Shown here one piece after another: positions 1 through 5,098 of a stretch of DNA of 5,098 nt (positions are counted from its first letter, which is position 1; each line of letters starts with the position of its first letter). The translations under genes and the position numbers were made by a program. The notes under the pieces are model-generated. The model ran no database searches, was not told the DNA's origin, and worked only from the letters and a program-made list of their open reading frames with translations. This DNA is from JBDSTZ01 sp039927975 (GTDB lineage Bacteria > Pseudomonadota > Gammaproteobacteria > Burkholderiales > Burkholderiaceae_D), in assembly GCA_039927975.1 (NCBI GenBank), contig JBDSTZ010000326.1, positions 1 to 5,098 of the forward strand. The letters run 5' to 3'.

Positions 1-145
1 CGACAACCTGAAGTTCGGCCTGGAAGCGCAAAACCTGGGTGACGCCAAGTTCAAGCAGGAGATGGATCAGCACATCGGCACGCATGGCAGGGCCTGGTTT
101 GTGTCGGGTCCGCGCTACACGGCGACGCTGCGCTACAACTTCTAA
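1..145 (+). CDS. C-terminal end of a TonB-dependent receptor (partial)
   Basis: Only the last 47 codons are inside the window; the first complete codon begins at base 2 and the stop TAA is at 143-145. The peptide begins DNLKFGLEAQNLGD and ends GPRYTATLRYNF. The pattern of a beta-strand with 'xNLxD', then a short loop, then a last strand ending in alternating hydrophobic residues and a terminal Phe is the usual end of a TonB-dependent receptor barrel. The terminal aromatic residue is the signal recognised by the outer-membrane assembly (BAM) machinery. In the known family the protein sits in the outer membrane and imports ligands using TonB energy. With the two glycosidases downstream, the ligand is inferred to be an oligosaccharide, probably from xyloglucan. 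A different kind of outer-membrane barrel cannot be excluded because plug and TonB box lie outside the window. Confidence 0.8.
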   Translation, partial: DNLKFGLEAQNLGDAKFKQEMDQHIGTHGRAWFVSGPRYTATLRYNF

Positions 146-150
146 GCGTT

Positions 151-191
151 CCGGCCGCGCTCTCCTTGAAAGGAGCGCGGCCGGCTTTTTT
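151..191 (+). terminator. Rho-independent terminator after the receptor gene
   Basis: An 11-bp perfect GC-rich stem (CCGGCCGCGCT at 151-161 with AGCGCGGCCGG at 174-184) closes a short apical part. Within that part CCT (164-166) can pair with AGG (171-173) around a TGAA loop. After one C, six T residues follow (186-191). It starts 6 bases after the receptor stop codon. Stem strength, position and T-tract are those of a classic intrinsic terminator. It implies that most transcription of the receptor gene ends here and that the enzyme genes downstream need their own promoter or depend on partial read-through. Confidence 0.93.
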
Positions 192-208
192 CCCGACTCC
201 CCCAATTC

Positions 209-242
209 GATGGCGGCGCAACGCCTTGCGCGCCTTGCCATC
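209..242. repeat. Two-part inverted repeat (hairpin) in the gene-free stretch
   Basis: GATGGC (209-214) pairs with GCCATC (237-242). Nested inside, GCGCAA (216-221) pairs with TTGCGC (226-231) around a 4-base CGCC loop. The two stems are separated by an asymmetric internal loop (one base on the left, five on the right). No T-tract follows on the + strand, so it is not a terminator in that direction, and it lies only 17 bases past the T-tract of the strong terminator. It could be a REP-like palindrome, a protein site, or a structure that protects the 3' end of read-through RNA. The pairing is seen directly; the role is unknown. Confidence 0.5.
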
Positions 243-356
243 AACCGACCTCGCGTGACGCCGGATGTGGCGAAACGGCCCGGCAAAACGTCGGCGCCTG
301 AATGCGCGCCACGCGCAACGGAGCCTGTATTGACGCGGCTTCCTGCGACGCACGCG

Positions 357-395
357 AAAAAAAATGCCGATAACAGGCGAAGACCCGGATATGAT
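357..395 (+). promoter_or_regulatory. Possible promoter for the GH35-GH31 genes (A-tract and -10-like box)
   Basis: A run of eight A residues (357-364) is followed by TATGAT (390-395), which matches five of six positions of the sigma-70 -10 consensus. A start site near base 402 would give a leader of about 27 bases containing the ribosome binding site. No good -35 hexamer is found 16-18 bases upstream of this box (367-372 reads CCGATA). A TTGACG at 330-335 is too far away to be its partner. A promoter is needed somewhere in 192-428 because of the terminator upstream, but this exact placement is tentative. A weak core promoter helped by an activator would fit an inducible sugar locus. Confidence 0.3.
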
Positions 396-402
396 TTATC
401 CG
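386..402. promoter_or_regulatory. 17-bp palindrome, candidate operator
   Basis: CGGATA (386-391) and TATCCG (397-402) are exact reverse complements separated by TGATT. The palindrome overlaps the TATGAT box at 390-395 and ends 26 bases before the start codon of the GH35 gene. A dyad of this size over a -10 region is what a dimeric repressor, for example of the LacI or GntR class, would bind. The alternative is a small RNA hairpin in the leader. The symmetry is seen in the sequence; regulator identity is unknown because no regulator gene is in the window. Confidence 0.4.
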
Positions 403-417
403 TGACTCACCTACGAC

Positions 418-423
418 AGGAAG
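418..423 (+). promoter_or_regulatory. Ribosome binding site that sets the GH35 start
   Basis: AGGAAG lies five bases before the ATG at 429. This decides the start. The same reading frame is open back to base 39, but starting there would run through the end of the receptor gene and the terminator and would bury the signal peptide in the interior. Confidence 0.8.
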
Positions 424-428
424 ACAAG

Positions 429-2078
429 ATGACATTCCCCCGCCGCCTCGCATTCGCCGCCAGCCTGACGGTGCTGGCCGCCGCCGCGCAGGCCAAGGCG
501 CCCATGCCGCAACTGGTGCAGCAGGACGGCCGCCACGCCTTGATGGTCGACGGCGCCCCCTTCGTGATCCTCGGCGCCCAGGCGCATAACTCGAGCAATT
601 ATCCGGAAGCGCTGAAAAAAGTCTGGCCGGCCTTGAAGGACCTGCACGCCAATACGCTGGAAATCCCGGTGGCGTGGGAACAGATCGAAGCGGTCGAGGG
701 CAAGTTTGATTTTTCATACGTCGACACGCTGGTGGCGCAGGCGCGCCAGAACAAGATGCGCCTGGTGCTGCTGTGGTTTGGCACCTGGAAGAACACCAGC
801 CCGCAGTACACCCCCGAGTGGGTCAAGACGAATAACCAGCGCTTTCCGCGCATGATAGACAAGGACGGCAAGGTCGCCTACTGCCTGTCGCCGCTGGGCG
901 AAGAGACGCTCAAGGCTGATAAAAAAGCCTTCGTCGCGCTGATGGGACACTTGAAACAGATCGACCAGGACCAGCACACCGTGATCATGGTGCAGGTCGA
1001 AAACGAGATCGGCACCTACGGCGTGGTGCGGGACTTCAGCCCGCGCGGGCAGGCCGCGTTTGCCCAGCCGGTGCCGCAGGCGGTGCTCGACGTGCAAAAA
1101 TCGCCAGTGCGGCTGGCCGCCAGCGGCAGCTGGTCGCAAGTGTACGGCGACTACGCCGACCAGTATTTCCACAGCTTCGCCATTGCCAGCTATATCGGCG
1201 AAATCGCCCGTGCCGGCCGCGCCGTCTACGACTTGCCGATGTATGTCAATAACGCCACGCGCGACGCCACCGAACCGATGGCGCCGTGGAAGGGTAACTT
1301 CGCCAGCGGCGGCCCCACTTACGACGTGCTCGGTATCTACCGGGCGGCGGCGCCGCGCATCGACTTCGCCGCGCCCGATATCTACGGCGCCGAATCGGCC
1401 AAGTTCAAGGTACTGCTCGACCAGTTCCAGGGCCTGACCAACGCGCTGATGGTGCCGGAGATGAGCAACGCGGCCGGCTTCGCCCGCTACGTCTACCAGG
1501 TGCTCGGACACGGCGCGATCGGCATCGCGCCGTTCGGCATCGACTACGCCGACTACAGCAATTTCCCGCTCGGCTCCCTGTCGACCGCCAAGGACATGGT
1601 CGAGCCTTTCGCCAGGATCTACGCCGCGTTCCGGCCGATGGAACGGCAGTGGGCCAAGTGGGCCTTCGAAGGGCGTACCTACGGCCTGGCCGAGGGCGAC
1701 GACCGCGCCGAGCAGTCGCTGACCATGAAGGACTGGAAGGTCAGTGTCTCGTTCCGTGAATACCAGTTCGGCGAGAAGTCCTGGTTCCCGCAGGTGAAGG
1801 AGGCGCCGCCCAACACCGACAAACCCAATGGCGGCGTGGCGATCGCCCAGACCGGGCCGAATGAATTCATCGTCATCGGCCAGCACGCGCGGCTCAAGTT
1901 CGGCGGCGCCGGCGCTAACGGCGGCAAGCCGACCATGCTCCTGCGGGTCGAAGAGGGCCATTTCGACGCCACCGGCAAATGGATCATGGAGCGCAACTGG
2001 AATGGCGACCAGGCCGATTATGGCCTGAACCTGACGGCCAATCCGGTTGTCTTAAAAATCAAGATGGGCAGCTATTAA
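429..2078 (+). CDS. Secreted GH35 beta-galactosidase with C-terminal DUF5597 domain
   Basis: The protein has 549 residues. Residues 1-22 look like a Sec signal peptide (Arg5-Arg6, a hydrophobic Ala/Leu core, cleavage after AQA), with no lipobox Cys, so it is probably periplasmic. A (beta/alpha)8 barrel of clan GH-A follows, with GAQAHNSSNYP near 49-59. VENEIG places the likely acid/base Glu at 193 and VPEMSN places the likely nucleophile at Glu344, giving two Glu as expected for a retaining GH35 enzyme. From about residue 400 to the end a beta-rich region matches the DUF5597 domain of the subgroup that includes Cellvibrio japonicus Bgl35A, a xyloglucan beta-galactosidase. The expected reaction is removal of non-reducing beta-D-galactose from xyloglucan oligosaccharide side chains, exposing xylose for the downstream GH31 enzyme. 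Larger classical GH35 proteins carry extra domains that are absent here. Family assignment is firm; the xyloglucan substrate is inferred from subgroup and neighbour. Confidence 0.9.
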   Translation: MTFPRRLAFAASLTVLAAAAQAKAPMPQLVQQDGRHALMVDGAPFVILGAQAHNSSNYPEALKKVWPALKDLHANTLEIPVAWEQIEAVEGKFDFSYVDTLVAQARQNKMRLVLLWFGTWKNTSPQYTPEWVKTNNQRFPRMIDKDGKVAYCLSPLGEETLKADKKAFVALMGHLKQIDQDQHTVIMVQVENEIGTYGVVRDFSPRGQAAFAQPVPQAVLDVQKSPVRLAASGSWSQVYGDYADQYFHSFAIASYIGEIARAGRAVYDLPMYVNNATRDATEPMAPWKGNFASGGPTYDVLGIYRAAAPRIDFAAPDIYGAESAKFKVLLDQFQGLTNALMVPEMSNAAGFARYVYQVLGHGAIGIAPFGIDYADYSNFPLGSLSTAKDMVEPFARIYAAFRPMERQWAKWAFEGRTYGLAEGDDRAEQSLTMKDWKVSVSFREYQFGEKSWFPQVKEAPPNTDKPNGGVAIAQTGPNEFIVIGQHARLKFGGAGANGGKPTMLLRVEEGHFDATGKWIMERNWNGDQADYGLNLTANPVVLKIKMGSY

Positions 2079-2126
2079 GCTCACATTCAAGCTCACATTC
2101 AAGCTCACATTCAAGCCCGCATTCAC
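2079..2126 (+). repeat. 12-bp tandem repeat between the GH35 and GH31 genes
   Basis: GCTCACATTCAA occurs three times without a mismatch (2079-2090, 2091-2102, 2103-2114). A fourth copy, GCCCGCATTCAC (2115-2126), has three changes. The array begins on the base after the GH35 stop codon and fills more than half of the 81-bp spacer. The unit is AT-richer than the surrounding genes. Exact copies suggest recent expansion by replication slippage. Because 12 is a multiple of three, copy-number change would not alter the relative frame of the two genes. A regulatory role (protein binding, mRNA spacing) is possible but unproven. Confidence 0.9.
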
Positions 2127-2148
2127 CCCCGCAGCAGCAAGCATATTC

Positions 2149-2153
2149 GGAGA
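2149..2153 (+). promoter_or_regulatory. Ribosome binding site of the GH31 gene
   Basis: GGAGA lies six bases before the ATG at 2160. It supports independent translation initiation of the GH31 enzyme and this start, which is immediately followed by a signal peptide. Confidence 0.75.
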
Positions 2154-2159
2154 CAAGCA

Positions 2160-5036
2160 ATGCAACGTAAAACGATGATGGCGATGGCTTCCAGCCTGGC
2201 CCTGATGGTGTCGAGCCAGGCGCTGGCCGGCAGTTTCGAGAAGACCGCGCACGGCGTCGTGGTCAAGCCCGACCAGGGCGCCGCCAAGGAAGTCCGGCTC
2301 GAAGTCATGAGCGACAATATCATCCATGTGCAAAAGCTCGACCAGTCGGGCAAAAGCCTGACGCCGTCTATGATGACGGTGGCGACGCCGTGCAAGTGCA
2401 CCTTCACGGTGGCGCCGTCGGGACGCGACGCGGCCATCACCCTCAAGGCCGGCAAGATCTCGGCCACCGTCTCGCTGAGCACGGGCGAGGTTAAATTTTT
2501 CGACGCCAAGGGCAAGGTATTCCTCACCCAGGCGTCCGAGAGCATGACCCCGGTCGACGTCGACGGCAAGCGCTTCCTGGCGATCAAGGAAGGCTTCAAC
2601 CACGGCACCCGCGACGCGTTCTACGGCCTCGGCCAGCACCAGAACGCCCAGATGAACATGAACGGCGAAGACGTCCTGCTGGCCCAGCACAATATGGACG
2701 TGGCGGTGCCGTTCGTCGTCTCGAACAAGAACTACGGCGTCCTGTGGGACAACAACGCGATTACCCGCTTCGGCGATCCGAAACCGTACGGCCCGCTGGG
2801 GCGCGACCTCAAGCTGGTCGACGACGAAGGCAAGGCCGGCGCCCTGACGGCGCGCTACTACGTCGACGGCAAGCTGGCGCTGACCCGCCGCGAAAGCGAT
2901 ATCGCCTACAAATACCTGAAGGACGTGGCCGAGAACTGGCCGAAGGAACTGGGCGACATCAAGAAGCTCAAGGATGTCAAAGTGGTGTGGGACGCCACCC
3001 TCGCTTCCGACAAAGCCGGCGTGCACAAGCTGCAGTTGTACGCGTCCGATTACGCCACCCTGACGATCGACGGCAAACAGGTGCTCGACGTCTGGCGCCA
3101 GGGCTGGAACCCCTGGTATCACAACTTCGAGGTCAACTTCGCCAGGGACAAGCCGGTCAAGCTGCACCTCGAATGGAAGCCGTCCGGCGGCATGGTCGCG
3201 ATCGGCCACAACGATCCGCTGCCCGACGCCGAGCGCCATTCCCTGACCTTCTCGTCCGAGGTCGCGCAGAGCATCAACTACTACGTGATCGCCGCCGCGA
3301 ATATCGACAAGGTGATCGCCGGTTACCGCCAGCTGACCGGCCAGGCGCCGATGATGCCGAAGTGGGCCTACGGCTTCTGGCAATCGCGCCAGCGTTATGA
3401 AACCCAGGAACAGATCCTCGGCGTGGTGAAGGAACACCGCAAGCGCGGCTGGCCGCTCGATAACATCGTGCAGGACTGGTTCTACTGGCCGGAGAACGCC
3501 TGGGGCTCGCACGATTTCGACAAGGCCCGTTTCCCCGATCCGAAGGGCATGGTCGACGAGATCCACAAGGCCAACGCCCACGTGATGATTTCCATCTGGG
3601 GCAAGTTCTACGCCGGCACCGACAACTACAAGGAACTCGCGGCCAAGGGCCACATGTGGACCAAGAACGTCGAAGACGGCGCGCTCGACTGGGTCGGCCC
3701 CGGCTACAAGAACAGCCATTACGACCCGTACGCCAAGGAAGCGCGCGACATCTACTATCGCCAGATCAAGAAGCTGGTCGACCTGGGATTCGACGCCTGG
3801 TGGATGGACAATACCGAGCCGGACGTGCTGTCGAACACCCGTCCTGAAGACTTCAAGAAGCTGATCGGACCGACCGTGTACGGCGGCGGCGAAATCACCT
3901 TCAACACCTACAGCCTGGTGCACACCGACGGCATGATGGCGGGCCTCAAGCACGATCAGCCCGACCGCCGCCAGTACATCCTGTCGCGCTCCGGCTTCGC
4001 CGGCATCCAGCGCAACGCCACCGCCGTCTGGAGCGGCGACACCGTCGGCCGCTGGAACAACCTGTACGACCAGATCTCGGCCGGGGTCAACTTCTCGATG
4101 TCGGGCATTCCGAACTGGACCCACGATATCGGCGGCTACGCCCAGGAGACCCGCTACCAGGCCGGCGACACCGGCTCGGCGCAGGAAAACCGCAGCACCG
4201 GCGCGGCGGTCATGAAGCCGGAGGATTTGAAGGAATGGCAGGAGCTGAACCTGCGCTGGTTCCAGTTCGGCGCCTTCTCGCCGCAGTTCCGTTCGCACGG
4301 CGAAGTGGTCAAGCGCGAGATCTACAATATCTCGCCTGAAAATTCGGAGATGCGCGACTCGATGGTCTGGTATCTGAAGATGCGCTATCGCCTGATGCCG
4401 TACATTTATGCCACCGCGTCCGATACCTACTACAACGCCGGCACGATCATGCGCGGCCTGGTGATGGACTTCCCGATGGACGAGCGGGTGCTGGATATCA
4501 AGGACCAATACCTGTTCGGTCACGACCTGATGGTCGCGCCGGTCCACGTGTACGGCGGCCGCGAACGCGGCGTGTACATGCCGCAGGGCGCCGACTGGTA
4601 CGACTTCTACACCGGCCAGCTGTACAAGGGCGGCACCAGCACGGTCATCAAGGCGCCGGTCACGCGTATTCCGCTGCTGGTGAAAGCCGGCGCGATCCTG
4701 CCGATGGGCCTTGTGACGCAATACGTCGACGAGCATCCCGACGCGCCGATCACGCTCAATGTCTACACCGGCGCGAACGGCGCGTTCAGCCTGTACGAGG
4801 ACGACGGCGTGACCAATGCCTATGCCCGTGGCGAGTCCAGCCGAATTCCGCTCAGCTACGACGACAAGAGCGGCACCGTGACGATCGGCGCGCGCACCGG
4901 CAAGTACAAGGGCATGGTCGAGAAGCGCCAGTTCAAGGTGGTCTTCATCAAGCCAGGGGTCTCCAGCTCGGAGCACCTCGACGACGCCGGCAAACTGATC
5001 GACTACAGCGGCAAGGCGGTGACGGTCAAGATGTAA
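2160..5036 (+). CDS. Secreted GH31 alpha-xylosidase with inserted PA14 domain
   Basis: The protein has 958 residues. Residues 1-23 are a Sec signal peptide (cleavage ALA|G) without a lipobox. Residues 24-227 form the N-terminal beta-sandwich, with the GH31-typical YGLGQHQ at 155-161. A PA14-like insert spans about 228-353 (from ALTARYYVDG, through LQLYASDYATLTIDGK, to IGHNDP). The catalytic barrel begins near 388 (TGQAPMMPKWAYGFWQSR, 393-410). IVQDWFYW gives substrate-binding Asp439. WWMDNTEPD gives the likely nucleophile Asp550, and WSGDTVGRW gives the likely acid/base Asp627. FRSHGE lies near 710-715, and a beta-sandwich and DUF5110-like region (about 863-931) end the chain. PA14 in a GH31 enzyme is known from Cellvibrio japonicus Xyl31A, where it helps bind longer xyloglucan oligosaccharides. 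The expected reaction is release of alpha-1,6-xylose from the non-reducing end of xyloglucan oligosaccharides, probably in the periplasm. It is probably co-transcribed with the GH35 gene 81 bp upstream. An alpha-glucosidase activity is the main alternative. The only cysteines are Cys78 and Cys80. Confidence 0.9.
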   Translation: MQRKTMMAMASSLALMVSSQALAGSFEKTAHGVVVKPDQGAAKEVRLEVMSDNIIHVQKLDQSGKSLTPSMMTVATPCKCTFTVAPSGRDAAITLKAGKISATVSLSTGEVKFFDAKGKVFLTQASESMTPVDVDGKRFLAIKEGFNHGTRDAFYGLGQHQNAQMNMNGEDVLLAQHNMDVAVPFVVSNKNYGVLWDNNAITRFGDPKPYGPLGRDLKLVDDEGKAGALTARYYVDGKLALTRRESDIAYKYLKDVAENWPKELGDIKKLKDVKVVWDATLASDKAGVHKLQLYASDYATLTIDGKQVLDVWRQGWNPWYHNFEVNFARDKPVKLHLEWKPSGGMVAIGHNDPLPDAERHSLTFSSEVAQSINYYVIAAANIDKVIAGYRQLTGQAPMMPKWAYGFWQSRQRYETQEQILGVVKEHRKRGWPLDNIVQDWFYWPENAWGSHDFDKARFPDPKGMVDEIHKANAHVMISIWGKFYAGTDNYKELAAKGHMWTKNVEDGALDWVGPGYKNSHYDPYAKEARDIYYRQIKKLVDLGFDAWWMDNTEPDVLSNTRPEDFKKLIGPTVYGGGEITFNTYSLVHTDGMMAGLKHDQPDRRQYILSRSGFAGIQRNATAVWSGDTVGRWNNLYDQISAGVNFSMSGIPNWTHDIGGYAQETRYQAGDTGSAQENRSTGAAVMKPEDLKEWQELNLRWFQFGAFSPQFRSHGEVVKREIYNISPENSEMRDSMVWYLKMRYRLMPYIYATASDTYYNAGTIMRGLVMDFPMDERVLDIKDQYLFGHDLMVAPVHVYGGRERGVYMPQGADWYDFYTGQLYKGGTSTVIKAPVTRIPLLVKAGAILPMGLVTQYVDEHPDAPITLNVYTGANGAFSLYEDDGVTNAYARGESSRIPLSYDDKSGTVTIGARTGKYKGMVEKRQFKVVFIKPGVSSSEHLDDAGKLIDYSGKAVTVKM

Positions 5037-5098
5037 GTCGGCGCATCTCCTTCGCGACCGCGCCTCCCCTCGGTGCGCCGCCGGCCGGGCATTCTCAG
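5037..5098 (+). other. Downstream tail with no recognised gene
   Basis: GGCGCA (5040-5045) can pair with TGCGCC (5074-5079), but the 28-base loop is large and no T-tract follows before the window ends. I see no ribosome binding site with a start codon and no clear terminator, so it remains open whether the transcript continues into another gene. Confidence 0.4.

Noticed and set aside
330..374. TTGACG (330-335) with GATAAC (369-374) as a sigma-70 promoter
   Set aside because: The spacing is 33 bases, about twice what sigma-70 tolerates, and no acceptable -10 lies 16-18 bases after TTGACG.
39..428. N-terminal extension of the GH35 reading frame back to an ATG at base 39
   Set aside because: It would overlap the receptor gene in another frame, cross a strong terminator and place the signal peptide inside the protein. 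The ATG at 429 has a good ribosome binding site and is followed directly by the signal peptide.
714..1961. 415-codon open frame on the - strand opposite the GH35 gene
   Set aside because: It has the same antisense composition artefact, no recognisable domain, and lies fully inside a well-supported gene.
2047..2078. TTGTCT / TATTAA as a separate promoter for the GH31 gene
   Set aside because: The spacing is 20 bases, both boxes are weak, and they lie in coding sequence. Co-transcription with the GH35 gene is simpler.
2079..2126. CRP-type site, because the repeat contains TCACA (complement TGTGA)
   Set aside because: The half-sites are direct repeats 12 bases apart. The inverted TGTGA-N6-TCACA arrangement needed by CRP is absent.
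2079..2126. CRISPR array
   Set aside because: The units are 12 bp and abut each other without spacers.
2052..4976. 974-codon open frame on the - strand opposite the GH31 gene
   Set aside because: Its translation is a Val/Ala/His/Arg/Asp-rich low-complexity mirror of GC-rich sense codons and resembles no protein family. The + strand frame has clear catalytic motifs.
5040..5079. Terminator after the GH31 gene
   Set aside because: A six-base stem with a 28-base loop and no T-tract is not a convincing intrinsic terminator.

Overview
The window is a high-GC stretch on which every supported gene lies on the + strand. Codon use is strongly GC-biased at third positions. The gene content and protein style suggest a betaproteobacterium of the Oxalobacteraceae type (Massilia, Duganella or Janthinobacterium-like). 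That placement is an inference from style; no ribosomal or marker gene is present to fix it.

Layout. Bases 1-145 are the last 47 codons of an outer-membrane beta-barrel protein, most likely a TonB-dependent receptor, ending in the typical C-terminal Asn-Phe. A strong intrinsic terminator (151-191) closes that transcript. The gene-free stretch 146-428 then holds a compact hairpin (209-242), an A-tract, a possible -10 box and a perfect 6+5+6 palindrome (386-402) just before the next ribosome binding site. At 429-2078 is a secreted GH35-type beta-galactosidase of the subgroup with a C-terminal DUF5597 domain. It is followed by an 81-bp spacer made largely of 12-bp tandem repeats. At 2160-5036 is a secreted GH31 enzyme with an inserted PA14 domain, best read as an alpha-xylosidase. 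The last 62 bases contain no recognisable gene.

How it works together. A TonB-dependent receptor, a GH35 beta-galactosidase of this subgroup and a PA14-bearing GH31 alpha-xylosidase are the combination known from xyloglucan utilisation loci of Gram-negative saprophytes (Cellvibrio japonicus, Xanthomonas). In that model the receptor imports xyloglucan oligosaccharides. The GH35 enzyme removes side-chain galactose to expose xylose, and the GH31 enzyme removes the alpha-1,6-linked xylose from the non-reducing end. A beta-glucosidase would then finish the backbone. No endo-xyloglucanase, fucosidase or regulator lies inside this window, so the substrate assignment rests on family identity and gene order.

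Nothing here looks like a wholly new system. The less ordinary points are non-coding or structural. They are the candidate operator at 386-402, the tandem repeat between the two enzyme genes, the fact that these two genes share one open reading frame interrupted only by a single TAA, and a lone Cys-x-Cys pair in the GH31 protein.
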